A stretch of 64,000 nucleotides of DNA from Porticoccaceae bacterium. GTDB taxonomy: Bacteria; Pseudomonadota; Gammaproteobacteria; Pseudomonadales; Porticoccaceae. Position numbers and translations under genes: made by a program. This document shows positions 34,422 through 43,796 of this stretch, piece by piece. Each line of letters opens with the position of its first letter. The stretch's first letter is position 1. The DNA is taken from positions 1 to 64,000 of the forward strand of contig JAQXBF010000004.1 of assembly GCA_029252555.1 (NCBI GenBank). The letters are read 5' to 3'. The notes under the pieces were generated by a model. It was given only the letters and a program-made list of their open reading frames with translations, was not told where the DNA came from and searched no databases.

Positions 34422-35048
34422 ATGATTACAAAACATCGCTTTAGTGCCAGAGATTACCGCATAGAATCCCGTGAAACCGTCTTTCAGGGTTTCTTTCGTA
34501 TCAGCAAGCTGATTATCCGCCATCGCCTTTTTGGCGGTGGTTGGAGTAAGGCCCTGGGGCGAGAGCTTTTTCAGCGGGGTGATGCTGTTGGCGTACTCCT
34601 GTATGACCCTCGAAGGCACGCCATTGGCCTAGTGGAGCAGTTCCGTGCCGGGGCACTCAATGACCAGCACGGTCCCTGGCAATACGAAGTTGTCGCCGGG
34701 ATGATAGAGCCGGGCCAGACTCCAGAGAAGGTGGCGGCGAAAGAATTACAGGAAGAAGCCGGTATTGAGGTTGAAAAACTGCTGCCCATCACTGATTATT
34801 TGGTTAGTGCTGGGGGCACGGATGAGAAAATGCACATGTACTGTGGCCTCTGCGATCTGCACAGTCGGGAAGGGATATTTGGCGCCGAACAGGAGGGAGA
34901 AGATATTTTATTTCAGGTTTGGCCTTACGACGACGTGATGGCGGCTCAGGCCGAGGGCCTTTTAAATAGTGCGGCCCTGACCATAGGCTTGTTTTGGCTA
35001 CAACTGAATATCGAAAATTTACGTAACAGTGCAATATTGAAAGACTAA
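34422..35048 (+). CDS. nudF: ADP-ribose pyrophosphatase
   Basis: Nudix hydrolase that splits ADP-ribose to AMP and ribose 5-phosphate. The 208 residues show AVGVLLYDPRRHAIGLVEQFRAGA, the Nudix region AGMIEPGQTPEKVAAKELQEEAGI and the NudF-specific SAGGTDEKMHMYCGLCD. The Nudix box differs slightly from consensus: Gln replaces the first Glu and Lys replaces the Arg, while the metal-binding Glu pair is kept. First gene of the conserved nudF-yqiB-cpdA-yqiA-parE run. Confidence 0.92.
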   Translation: MITKHRFSARDYRIESRETVFQGFFRISKLIIRHRLFGGGWSKALGRELFQRGDAVGVLLYDPRRHAIGLVEQFRAGALNDQHGPWQYEVVAGMIEPGQTPEKVAAKELQEEAGIEVEKLLPITDYLVSAGGTDEKMHMYCGLCDLHSREGIFGAEQEGEDILFQVWPYDDVMAAQAEGLLNSAALTIGLFWLQLNIENLRNSAILKD

Positions 35049-35104
35049 AATAAAAGGTAGTACGCCAAGGCGTAGGTTTATAAAGAAATAAGGAAGTAGA
35101 GACT

Positions 35105-35545
35105 TTGTCAGTGTTTGAAATGCGAAAACAGCAGCAGGACTTAGCTCGCTTACATGAGGAATGTGAGCTTAATTACCTTCGTCTGCACCAGATTATCCCC
35201 GACAGTTTAGCGTTGGGAGCCTCGTATTCCCTGCATTATCAGGATCGCCCTCGCTCTGGCATTCGATTTGAGATTATTGAGGTCACCAAGTACACCTGTA
35301 CATTGTTGATGACAGCGGACAGAGCAGGCCCCCTCTGGCTGCCAGAAATTGAAGTTAAAGTCAGGGTTTATCGGGATGCGCGTATGGCCGAGGTGATCGA
35401 GTGGTGTACTGATCGCACCATCCCCTGGGCACTGACCGAAACCAAAGGCATGCAGGCGAGAGATGAGAAGTGGCAGTGGAATATCTTCCTCAGCGAACTT
35501 TTATCCCACGGCCTGAGACATGGAATGACAGAATTGGAAGTCTAG
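35105..35545 (+). CDS. yqiB: DUF1249 family protein (YqiB)
   Basis: A 146-residue soluble protein of unknown function, always found between nudF and cpdA in gammaproteobacteria. Family segments: LARLHEECELNYLRLHQIIP, RIVEVTKYTCTLL-like IIEVTKYTCTLLMTAD, and MEVRVYRDARMAEVIEW-like VKVRVYRDARMAEVIEW. The start is uncertain: TTG 35105 has AAGGAAG 8 bases upstream, while GTG 35111 and ATG 35120 are alternatives. Confidence 0.88.
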   Translation: MSVFEMRKQQQDLARLHEECELNYLRLHQIIPDSLALGASYSLHYQDRPRSGIRFEIIEVTKYTCTLLMTADRAGPLWLPEIEVKVRVYRDARMAEVIEWCTDRTIPWALTETKGMQARDEKWQWNIFLSELLSHGLRHGMTELEV

Positions 35546-35551
35546 CAGCCA

Positions 35552-36337
35552 ATGGATATTACCCGCCTCACTCAGATTACCGATTTACATCTAGGTATTG
35601 ATGCCAGTGCTACTCTTGGCGGCGTGCCCACACTGGCGAGTTTCGAGGCGGTTTTGCAGGCGGTGGCCGATCAGGGCCGTGGCAGCGATACATTGTTACT
35701 TACTGGGGATCTGGCCAGCGACTATCAGCCCGAGGCCTATCAGCTGCTCAATAAAACTTTGAAAGCCCATCAAAAGCAGGCGCTTTGGCTGCCTGGCAAT
35801 CATGACGACAACACAGTTATGGCAGACAATCTAATTGATTTCCCTGCCCAGACAGTTATTGACTTGGGTGCCTGGGGCATCCTGACGTTGGACAGCTCAC
35901 AACCCAATAAGCCCGGTGGCCATATCTGTGACCAACAGTTGCAGCATGTGGAGCAGGGCCTTAAAGCCTTGGCACACAAATTTGTCTTGCTGGCCATGCA
36001 CCATAGCCCGCTGCCGGTTGGCTGTGCCTGGCTCGATAAGCAGCAGATTGCTAACCAACACCAGCTCTATGAGTTATTGTCGCAGCACGGCAATGTGAGA
36101 GCGGTTATCACTGGCCATGTACACCAACATTCTGACGGCCATTGGGGTGACTTGCCGACCTATTCCACACCCTCCAGCTGCGTGCAGTTCAAGCAATTTA
36201 GTGAAGATTTCGCGCTCTCTGAACAGCCCCCAGGCTATCGCTGGCTTGATTTGCATGGAGATGGAAAGTTTGCAACCGGCGTAGAGTTCTTATCAGATTT
36301 TACCCTGCACCCTAATCTGGATTGTGCGAGCTATTAA
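35552..36337 (+). CDS. cpdA: 3',5'-cyclic-AMP phosphodiesterase
   Basis: Calcineurin-type metallophosphoesterase that hydrolyses cAMP and so lowers CRP activity. The 261 residues carry the five metal-binding blocks in order: TDLHLG, LTGDLASDY, GNHDDN, MHHSPL and GHVHQH. It lies 6 bases after yqiB in the conserved operon. Confidence 0.93.
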   Translation: MDITRLTQITDLHLGIDASATLGGVPTLASFEAVLQAVADQGRGSDTLLLTGDLASDYQPEAYQLLNKTLKAHQKQALWLPGNHDDNTVMADNLIDFPAQTVIDLGAWGILTLDSSQPNKPGGHICDQQLQHVEQGLKALAHKFVLLAMHHSPLPVGCAWLDKQQIANQHQLYELLSQHGNVRAVITGHVHQHSDGHWGDLPTYSTPSSCVQFKQFSEDFALSEQPPGYRWLDLHGDGKFATGVEFLSDFTLHPNLDCASY

Positions 36338-36429
36338 CCTCAGGGCAGTGCCAAATTGATGCGCAAATCAGTGCCTGACAACCAGTCAGCTTTGGCTATA
36401 ATGGAACCTGATTTATAGGTTAGCTGAAT

Positions 36430-37041
36430 ATGCCAATGCTGCTGTATCTTCACGGGTTTAACAGCTCGCCTCAGTCTAAAAAGGCTTTGCAGACCCAGCG
36501 CTGGTGTGCTGATAATGCACCTGATTTAAAGTTTGCTTGTCCGCCACTACCACCATTTGCAGAGTCGGCGATAGGCCTGTTGCGATCATTGATTGAGACC
36601 CGGCTCCCCGAGCCAGTTTATTTGGTTGGAAGTTCCATGGGAGGCTTTTTTGCCACCTGTTTGGCGGAGCAATACAATCTGCCGGCGGTGCTTATTAATC
36701 CAGCGGTCAGCCCAGGTCGCGGGCTGCACAAATGGTTGGGTGAAAACAGCAACTATATGACTGGCGAAAAATGGGTTTTTGAGCCCCGGCATATAGATCA
36801 GTACCTCGCGTTGGACCCAAGTGAGATAAGCGTCAAGAATAATTACAAGGTGCTCTTGCAAGCCGGAGATGAAGTGCTTGATTATCGTGATGCCCAGAGC
36901 CGCTATCAGGGTTGTGACATGATTATCGAAGAGCAGGGAGACCACAGTTTTATAAATTACGATCAGCATCTGGCCGCTATTTACCAGTTCCTGATTTCCG
37001 CCCCAGCAAATAATAACCAAATCGATCCTGTGAGCAGATGA
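36430..37041 (+). CDS. yqiA: YqiA family alpha/beta-hydrolase (esterase)
   Basis: A 203-residue small esterase. It begins LLYLHGFNSSPQSKKA, has the nucleophile elbow GSSMGG (Ser) near residue 70, and ends with the catalytic His in QGDHSFINY. E. coli YqiA hydrolyses palmitoyl-CoA and short p-nitrophenyl esters; the physiological substrate is unknown. Its TGA overlaps the parE ATG (ATGA). Confidence 0.9.
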   Translation: MPMLLYLHGFNSSPQSKKALQTQRWCADNAPDLKFACPPLPPFAESAIGLLRSLIETRLPEPVYLVGSSMGGFFATCLAEQYNLPAVLINPAVSPGRGLHKWLGENSNYMTGEKWVFEPRHIDQYLALDPSEISVKNNYKVLLQAGDEVLDYRDAQSRYQGCDMIIEEQGDHSFINYDQHLAAIYQFLISAPANNNQIDPVSR

Positions 37042-38930
37042 GCAATTACGACGCAAAAGATATTGAAGTCCTAACTGGCCTTGATCCGGTGCGCAAGCGC
37101 CCCGGCATGTATACAGATACCAGCCGCCCCAACCATTTGGCCCAAGAGGTCATTGATAACAGTGTGGACGAAGCCCTAGCCGGGCACGCCAGTCGCATCG
37201 ATGTCACGTTACATAAAGACGGTTCATTGTCGGTCTGCGATGATGGCCGTGGTATGCCGGTGGATATTCATCCAGAACAAGGTCTGCCGGGGGTGGAAGT
37301 AATCCTGTCGACATTACATGCCGGTGGCAAGTTTTCTAATGACAACTACCAGTTCTCGGGTGGCTTACACGGAGTGGGCGTGTCGGTGGTAAATGCTCTA
37401 TCCAACAAGCTTGATGTGATCGTTAAACGCGATGGCAAGGTGCACCAAATTCTATTTGCCCATGGGGATAAAACCTCTGATCTGGCGGTGATCGATAGCT
37501 GTGGCCAGCGCAATACAGGCACTATTTTGCGTTTTTGGCCCGATGCCTCCTACTTCGACTCGGTGAAATTTAGTGTTTCGAGGCTGCGCCATGTGCTGCG
37601 AGCCAAAGCGGTACTTTGTGGCGGCCTAACCATGAGTTTTCATGACGAAAATACCGGTGAAGGCGAAGAGTGGTGCTACGAAGATGGCCTAAAAGATTAT
37701 CTGGCCGGTGCACTTCACGGCTGGGAAGTTTTACCTGCTGAGCCTTTTATCGGTGCCTTTTCCTCTGAGAACGAAGCTGCTGACTGGGCCGTGCAATGGA
37801 TGCCAGACGGTGGCGAGCTGGTTCAAGAAAGTTATGTCAACCTGATCCCAACGCCCCAAGGTGGCACCCATGTAAACGGCCTGCGCAGCGGTCTGTTGGA
37901 CGCTATGCGAGAGTTCTGTGAGTTCAGAAACCTGCTGCCCCGAGGGGTTAAGTTGACCCCGGATGATATATGGGATCGCTGTAGTTTTGTGCTGTCATCA
38001 AAGCTCGCCGATCCGCAGTTTTCAGGGCAGACCAAAGACCGGCTTTCATCTAGAGAAGTGGCGGCCTTTGTTTCCGGGGTGGTTAAAGATGCTTTCAGCC
38101 TGTGGCTGAACCAGCATACCGAAGAGGCAGAAAAGCTCGCTGAGCTATGTATTTTCAATGCCCAGCGGCGTATGCGCGCCAGTAAAAAGGTAGTGCGCAA
38201 AAAGATTACCCAGGGTCCAGCTCTGCCGGGCAAGCTCGCCGACTGCTCCAGCGGTGAGCCAGAGCAATGTGAAATATTTTTGGTGGAGGGCGACTCCGCT
38301 GGCGGGTCTGCCAAGCAGGCGCGAAATCGCGAGAACCAAGCGATTATGCCCCTGCGAGGTAAGATTCTTAATACTTGGGAAGTGGATTCTCAGGAGATTC
38401 TTGGGTCCCAGGAAGTACATGATATCTCTGTGGCGTTGGGAGTAGATCCAGCTCTGGAAAATACCGATTCCCTGCGTTATCACAAGATTTGTATTCTCGC
38501 TGATGCGGACTCCGACGGCCTACATATCGCAACATTATTATGTGCGCTGTTTGTGCGTCACTTCCGCCCATTGGTCAGCGCCGGTCATGTCTATGTTGCC
38601 ATGCCGCCGCTGTTTAGAATCGATGTTGGCAAAGAAGTTTACTATGCTCTGGATGATACTGAGCGTCAGGGCATACTCGATCGTATTCAGGCCGAGGGCA
38701 AGCGTGGCAAAGTGAATGTGCAGCGCTTTAAGGGGCTGGGCGAAATGAATCCGCTGCAGTTGCGCGAGACCACAATGGATCCTGACACAAGGCGACTGGT
38801 GCAGCTGACTCTAGAGCCCGGTGATGACACCAACAGTATTTTAGATATGTTGCTGGCCAAAAAACGCGCCTCAGATCGTCGCGAATGGTTAGAAACCAAA
38901 GGTAACTTGGCTGATGCAGCCAATCTTTAA
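37038..38930 (+). CDS. parE: DNA topoisomerase IV subunit B
   Basis: ATPase subunit of topoisomerase IV, which decatenates daughter chromosomes. The 630 residues show the GHKL ATPase (VIDNSVDEALAG, DDGRGMPVDIH, GLHGVGVSVVNALS), the transducer domain and the Toprim domain with EGDSAGGSAKQARNR, LADADSDGLHIATLL and QRFKGLGEMNP. Length equals E. coli ParE (630). Followed by parC after 30 bases, so both subunits are made together. Confidence 0.97.
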   Translation: MSNYDAKDIEVLTGLDPVRKRPGMYTDTSRPNHLAQEVIDNSVDEALAGHASRIDVTLHKDGSLSVCDDGRGMPVDIHPEQGLPGVEVILSTLHAGGKFSNDNYQFSGGLHGVGVSVVNALSNKLDVIVKRDGKVHQILFAHGDKTSDLAVIDSCGQRNTGTILRFWPDASYFDSVKFSVSRLRHVLRAKAVLCGGLTMSFHDENTGEGEEWCYEDGLKDYLAGALHGWEVLPAEPFIGAFSSENEAADWAVQWMPDGGELVQESYVNLIPTPQGGTHVNGLRSGLLDAMREFCEFRNLLPRGVKLTPDDIWDRCSFVLSSKLADPQFSGQTKDRLSSREVAAFVSGVVKDAFSLWLNQHTEEAEKLAELCIFNAQRRMRASKKVVRKKITQGPALPGKLADCSSGEPEQCEIFLVEGDSAGGSAKQARNRENQAIMPLRGKILNTWEVDSQEILGSQEVHDISVALGVDPALENTDSLRYHKICILADADSDGLHIATLLCALFVRHFRPLVSAGHVYVAMPPLFRIDVGKEVYYALDDTERQGILDRIQAEGKRGKVNVQRFKGLGEMNPLQLRETTMDPDTRRLVQLTLEPGDDTNSILDMLLAKKRASDRREWLETKGNLADAANL

Positions 38931-38960
38931 CATTAATTTAGTTAGCAAACAGGAACAACG

Positions 38961-41213
38961 ATGAACGATATCGTCACGTTTAACGACCAGGGTTTAGAGA
39001 GTCGGCCTCTGAGTAGCTATGCAGAGCAAGCCTACCTGGACTACTCCATGTACGTAATTCTTGATCGTGCACTGCCCCATATTGGCGATGGGCTCAAGCC
39101 CGTGCAGCGGCGCATTGTCTATGCCATGAGTGAGTTGGGTCTCAAGGCCAATGCCAAGTACAAGAAGTCGGCCCGTACCGTGGGTGACGTAATTGGTAAG
39201 TACCATCCCCATGGAGATAGTGCAGCCTATGAGGCTATGGTGCTAATGGCGCAGCCATTCTCCTATCGCTATCCTTTGGTAGATGGTCAGGGCAACTGGG
39301 GCTCTGCAGACGACCCCAAATCATTTGCTGCCATGCGCTATACCGAATCCAAGTTATCAAAATATGCGGATGTTCTGCTCTCTGAGCTGGGTCAGGGCAC
39401 CGCTAATTGGCGCCCTAACTTTGACGCCACTATGGATGAACCCGAGATTTTGCCGGCTCGGGTGCCCAATGTGCTGCTCAATGGCACCACTGGTATCGCC
39501 GTGGGTATGGCGACAGATATTCCGCCCCATAACCTCAATGAAGTTGTCAATGCCTGCCTGCATCTTCTCGATAGCCCAAAGGCGACTGTGCCGGAGCTAA
39601 TGGAATATATTAAAGCCCCAGACTTCCCAACTAATGCGGAAATTATTACTTCCCAGAGCGATATTCTAAATACCTATGAGACGGGCCGCGGTTCTGTAAA
39701 ATTGCGTGCCATCTGGAATAAGGAAGACGATGACGTGATTGTGACCGCGCTGCCATTTCAGGCTTCCGGATCAAAAATCCTCGAGCAGATCGCTACCCAG
39801 ATGCGCAATAAAAAGCTGCCAATGGTAGAAGATTTGCGTGACGAGTCGGATCATGAAAACCCCACCAGGTTAGTGATCACCCCTCGCTCCAATCGAGTTG
39901 ATATCAATGTACTGATGGACCACCTTTTCGCTACCACTGACCTTGAGCGCAGTTATCGCATCAATATGAATATTATTGGTATCGATGGGCGCCCTGCGGT
40001 AATGGACCTGCGCCGTATTCTCAAAGACTGGCTGAGCTTCCGTACAGATGTTACCCGCCGTCGCTTGGATTACCGTCTGCAAAAAGTAGATAAGCGCCTG
40101 CACCTGTTAGATGGTTTGCTGATCGCGTTTTTGAATATCGATGAAGTCATTCATATCATTCGCACCGAAGATGAGCCCAAGCCTGCACTTATCGCCCGTT
40201 TTGATCTATCAGACATCCAGGCCGAATATATCCTCGATACCAAGTTGCGTCAGTTAGCGCGCCTTGAAGAAGTCAAAATTCGTGCTGAGCAGGATGAGTT
40301 AGCCCGGGAAAAAGCCGAGCTTGAGCTGTTGCTGGGTTCTGAAGCGCGTCTAAAAACATTAGTTAAGAAAGAGCTTAAAGCTACCGCTGAAGAATTTGGC
40401 GATGATCGTCGCTCACCACTGACCGAGCGCGGTGAAGCCCAGGCCTTTAATGAAAAAGACCTCATGACCGCTGAGCCAATTACAGCAGTGCTTTCAGATA
40501 AGGGCTGGCTGCGCGCGGCCAAAGGTCACGAGATTGACCCCACCAGCCTAAGCTATAAATCTGGCGATAAGTTCCTGTCAGCGGCCAAAGGCAAAAGTAA
40601 TCAAAATATATTTCTTCAGGACACTACCGGGCGTTACTACGCCTTGCCAGGACACACTTTGCCCTCGGCGCGAGGCCAGGGGGAGCCGGCCACAGGTCGG
40701 TTAAAAATGCCCCCAGGCGCCCTATTTACCGATGTGCTCATGGGTGCAGATGAGCAAAAAATCCTGATGGGTACAGATGCTGGTTATGGTTTTATCGCCA
40801 AAATTGGAGACCTGTTCACTAAGAATAAAGCAGGTAAGGCCGTGGTTTCGATTCCCAAAGGGGCGCGCATACTGGGGCCAAAAATGGTGAATACCGACAA
40901 TGCACTGATCGCTGCGGTGAGCAATGAAGGGCGCATGCTGGTCTTCCCCATTACCGAGCTGCCTGAGTTAGCTCGGGGCAAAGGCAACAAGATCATTAAT
41001 ATTCCGGGGTCACGACTGCAGTCTCGGGAAGAATTTGTGATTGATTACGGCATTATTCCCGAGGGTGGCTCTCTAGTGGTGCATTCGGGTAAGCGCTATC
41101 TGGCAATGAAAGAAAAAGATCTTGAGCATTATCGCGGTGAGCGTGGCCGTCGCGGGCACAAGTTGCCTCGTGGTTTCCAAAAGGTCGATAAACTGGATGT
41201 CGAAAGCAACTAA
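38961..41213 (+). CDS. parC: DNA topoisomerase IV subunit A
   Basis: DNA-cleaving subunit of topoisomerase IV. The 750 residues open with [25 protein letters not shown]. The winged-helix region has [16 protein letters not shown], where Ser and Glu of the quinolone-resistance-determining region are both wild type (quinolone-sensitive pattern), and the catalytic Tyr is in [13 protein letters not shown]-terminal beta-pinwheel with [22 protein letters not shown] follows. AGGAAC precedes the ATG. Confidence 0.97.
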   Translation: MNDIVTFNDQGLESRPLSSYAEQAYLDYSMYVILDRALPHIGDGLKPVQRRIVYAMSELGLKANAKYKKSARTVGDVIGKYHPHGDSAAYEAMVLMAQPFSYRYPLVDGQGNWGSADDPKSFAAMRYTESKLSKYADVLLSELGQGTANWRPNFDATMDEPEILPARVPNVLLNGTTGIAVGMATDIPPHNLNEVVNACLHLLDSPKATVPELMEYIKAPDFPTNAEIITSQSDILNTYETGRGSVKLRAIWNKEDDDVIVTALPFQASGSKILEQIATQMRNKKLPMVEDLRDESDHENPTRLVITPRSNRVDINVLMDHLFATTDLERSYRINMNIIGIDGRPAVMDLRRILKDWLSFRTDVTRRRLDYRLQKVDKRLHLLDGLLIAFLNIDEVIHIIRTEDEPKPALIARFDLSDIQAEYILDTKLRQLARLEEVKIRAEQDELAREKAELELLLGSEARLKTLVKKELKATAEEFGDDRRSPLTERGEAQAFNEKDLMTAEPITAVLSDKGWLRAAKGHEIDPTSLSYKSGDKFLSAAKGKSNQNIFLQDTTGRYYALPGHTLPSARGQGEPATGRLKMPPGALFTDVLMGADEQKILMGTDAGYGFIAKIGDLFTKNKAGKAVVSIPKGARILGPKMVNTDNALIAAVSNEGRMLVFPITELPELARGKGNKIINIPGSRLQSREEFVIDYGIIPEGGSLVVHSGKRYLAMKEKDLEHYRGERGRRGHKLPRGFQKVDKLDVESN

Positions 41214-41276
41214 TTAGCCATTGATAGCCAAGAGTCGTTTCGAAAAAGTTTCTTTAATCGACTACGCTTAATAGGA

Positions 41277-41301
41277 ATGCCCAATCATTCGGATTGGGCA
41301 T
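41277..41301 (+). terminator. Hairpin after parC (weak terminator candidate)
   Basis: A perfect 10-bp inverted repeat (ATGCCCAATC 41277-41286 with GATTGGGCAT 41292-41301) and a five-base loop, about 65 bases after the parC stop. No T run follows, so if it ends transcription it is not a classic rho-independent site; it may instead protect the 3' end of the parC message. Confidence 0.35.
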
Positions 41302-41328
41302 CCTGGTAGCGATTAAAAGGACTTAAAG

Positions 41329-42267
41329 ATGGGCGAGACGATTGAGGTCATACAGGAGCTGGCACTGCTCTATGGGGTTAAGGTAATTTCGGCACTGGCA
41401 ATATTTATTGTCGGTAGATGGGCCGCAAAAAAATCTCTAAGATAGTGCAAAAAATAATGTTGATCCGGCTATTGAGCATTTTGTTGGCAGCCTGGTTTCC
41501 TGGACATTATCAATCTTTGTGGTGATAGCCGCTCTTGGTCAGCTAGGTATTCAAACTACCTCCTTTGTCGCCATAGTCGGTGCTGCCGGTCTGGCAGTGG
41601 GGCTGGCTCTGCAGGGTTCACTGGCCAATTTTGCCGCTGCTGTGCTCATTCTTATTTTCCGCCCTTTCAAGGTAGGTGATTTTGTTGAAGTCGCCGGTGT
41701 CTCTGGGGTGGTGCAAAGGATTCAGATATGTACCACCGAACTTCATTCCCCAGATAACAAAAAAATTATTGTGCCCAACGGTGGTGTAATCAGTGGCAAT
41801 ATCACCAACTATTCAGCCAATGACACCAGACGTGTGGACTTAGTTTTGGTGTTGGCTACGGCTATGATATTGATGCTGCAAAAGCAGTACTGGAATCTGT
41901 GTTGGCGGCTGAGCCTACAGTTCTCAAAGACCCTGCACCGACCATCGCAGTGGTGGAGCTGGCGGATAGCTCGGTCAATCTGGTGTGCCGCCCCTGGGTT
42001 GCTACCAATGATTATTGAGACGCCTATTTCAATCTTACTGAAGCGACGAAAAAGGCATTGGATGCCAAAGGTATTTCTATACCTTTTCCCCAACGCGACT
42101 TGCATTTGCACAATGTGGGTGAGATGAAGCAACCAACAGCGGCCGAGACATCGGCGGCCAAATTTTTAAATAAGGAGAAGTTGTATGAGTATTTCTTCAT
42201 GGATTTTATTGGCGCCTTTATTGGCGGTTGGCTGGGCTCATTGGTTGGCCTTTGGCACTGTGGGTGA
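41329..42267 (+). pseudogene. mscS: Ruined small-conductance mechanosensitive channel (MscS family)
   Basis: Read across frames this is an MscS of about 270 residues. It starts at ATG 41329 (GETIEVIQELALLYGVKVISA, with AAGG upstream), then ALAIFIVGRWAAKK, NVDPAIEHFVGSLVSW, the pore helix GAAGLAVGLALQGSLANFAAAV, FRPFKVGDFVEVAGV, NGGVISGNITNYSANDTRRVDL and GISIPFPQRDLHLHN. Lesions: frame shifts at the A runs 41427-41433 and 41449-41454, a one-base loss at about 41843-41850 (VDLVLVLAT for the expected VDLVFGVGYGYDID), and TGA at about 42018 where Trp is expected (NDY-W-DAY). The longest open piece covers only the pore and beta domain. The last ~85 bases of this frame overlap a small ORF. Confidence 0.85.
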
Positions 42268-42319
42268 ATTTAGTCTCGGCAATTTAGTCACCGCAGAAGC
42301 GGCGTTTTTAATAGGGTAA
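42185..42319 (+). CDS. Small hydrophobic ORF, 44 residues, unknown
   Basis: ATG 42185 is preceded by a strong AGGAG site (42173-42177, 7 bases away) and opens 44 codons: SISSWILLAPLLAVGWAHWL begins a single hydrophobic segment, followed by a short polar end. I recognise no family. It overlaps the tail of the mscS frame in a different frame, and the good ribosome-binding site is the only real evidence for it. It could be a single-pass membrane peptide or chance. Confidence 0.3.
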   Translation: MSISSWILLAPLLAVGWAHWLAFGTVGEFSLGNLVTAEAAFLIG

Positions 42320-42345
42320 ATAAAGTGCCCTAAAAAGTGGCCAAT

Positions 42346-43686
42346 TTATTTATTACCCAGCAGATAAAAACCTTTGAGTAAATTAAGTGCTTCGTAAAGC
42401 TGATTGTCGGCTGTTAAATCTTCTTTGGTGTTTGCATCGCCGTCTTTGGTCTTGTCGTTATCTGTATCCGCAGTTTCCAAGTGGCCCTCTAGGTCTGCCT
42501 CACGAACCCGCTCGGGAATGTTGTAGGGCCGAATCTCGGCGCGCTCGACACTGATGTCAGGCACAATCCCTTCGGCCTGAATTGAGCGGCCATTGGGGGT
42601 GAAGTAACGAGCCGTTGTTAACTTGATTGCACGGCCATCTCCAAGAGGAATCACTGTTTGCACCGATCCCTTACCAAAACTTTGAGTCCCTAATATAGCA
42701 GCGCGCCCATGATCCTGAAGGGCGCCAGCAACAATCTCTGAAGCTGAGGCACTGCCTCCATTGACTAACACAACAACAGGTACGCCTTCGAGCATATCCC
42801 CCTCTGTTGCTTCAAAGCTATGATTGGCACTGGGCAGACGGCCCTCGGTATAGACAATGGTTCCCGAGTCTAAAAGGGCATCAGCAATTTCCACAGAAGC
42901 GGGTACCAGACCACCGGGATTATTGCGCAGGTCAATAACCAGACCTTTTAGGGTTTGCTCCTCGCTGCCCTCTTTTAACTCTTCCAGTGCGGCGACAAAG
43001 TCTGCACCGGAATTGCGCTGGAACTGGGCGACGCGAACATAGCCATAGCTGGGCTCAAGCAGTCGGCTGCGCACGGCGCTTACCGAGATAATATCTCGCA
43101 CCACATTAATATCGATGGTGCTATCTTCCCCTTCGCGAAAAACGGTGAGCTTGATAGGCTTGCCTTTTTCACCGCGCATTTTTTCAATCGCTTTTTGCAA
43201 GCTCATGCCTCGCACCGGGTGATCGTTCATTTTTACAATCAGATCACCAGCCTGAACACCGGCTTTGGCAGCAGGGCTATCATCAATCGGCGAAACGACA
43301 CGAATAACCCCATCCTCAGTGGCAACTTCTAGCCCAAGGCCACCATATTCACCGGACGAACTCTCTTCGAGGTCACCGTAACTCTCTTCGTTGAGGTAGA
43401 CGGAATGGGGATCCAATTCGGTCAGTAGCCCGGCTATGGCGTTTTCTAGTAGTTCGGTATCAGTAACCTCCTCCACATAACCCTGGCGTATCTGTTCAAA
43501 TACCTGGGTAAATAGGCGCAGTTGACGCAGGGGTAAACGCGGGTCTTTGTCGGCGGCTGCTATCGCTGTCTCGCTCTGTGAGAGCTTATTATCTGCGGGT
43601 GATAAGCCGGTATCTGACTCAGCGGGTTGCGCCAGAGGCGACGGAGAAATAAACCCTAGGCACAGGCTTAAAATGATTCTTGGCAT
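42346..43686 (-). CDS. ctpA: Carboxy-terminal processing protease (S41 family)
   Basis: Periplasmic serine protease with a Ser/Lys dyad. The 446 residues have a signal peptide (MPRIILSLCLGFISPSPLAQ), a PDZ domain around GLGLEVATEDGVIRVVSPIDDSPAAKAG, then the catalytic S41 domain with GGSASASEIVAGAL (Ser) and TQSFGKGSVQTVIPL (Lys), and PNGRSIQAEGIVPD. In Pseudomonas CtpA degrades peptidoglycan cross-link hydrolases; here it is encoded after the hydrolase activator gene envC. ATG 43684-43686 is chosen because AAGGA lies 9 bases upstream. C-terminal Asp/Lys-rich tail. Confidence 0.95.
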   Translation of the reverse strand: MPRIILSLCLGFISPSPLAQPAESDTGLSPADNKLSQSETAIAAADKDPRLPLRQLRLFTQVFEQIRQGYVEEVTDTELLENAIAGLLTELDPHSVYLNEESYGDLEESSSGEYGGLGLEVATEDGVIRVVSPIDDSPAAKAGVQAGDLIVKMNDHPVRGMSLQKAIEKMRGEKGKPIKLTVFREGEDSTIDINVVRDIISVSAVRSRLLEPSYGYVRVAQFQRNSGADFVAALEELKEGSEEQTLKGLVIDLRNNPGGLVPASVEIADALLDSGTIVYTEGRLPSANHSFEATEGDMLEGVPVVVLVNGGSASASEIVAGALQDHGRAAILGTQSFGKGSVQTVIPLGDGRAIKLTTARYFTPNGRSIQAEGIVPDISVERAEIRPYNIPERVREADLEGHLETADTDNDKTKDGDANTKEDLTADNQLYEALNLLKGFYLLGNK

Positions 43687-43796
43687 AGATGATTTCCTTA
43701 AAGTGACCAAGCTTGGAGTCTAAAACTGCCGCTTGGTTGCATCTGTCTGGTTATCTGTCTGTTATTGGTTGGTTGTCACAGAGATAAGTTTAGACC

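Noticed and set aside
37038-41213. parE/parC as gyrB/gyrA
   Set aside because: ParE is 630 residues and lacks the long GyrB insert, the downstream partner lies in the same operon, and the yqiA neighbour is typical for parE; ParC lacks the GyrA-box motif in what I can read.
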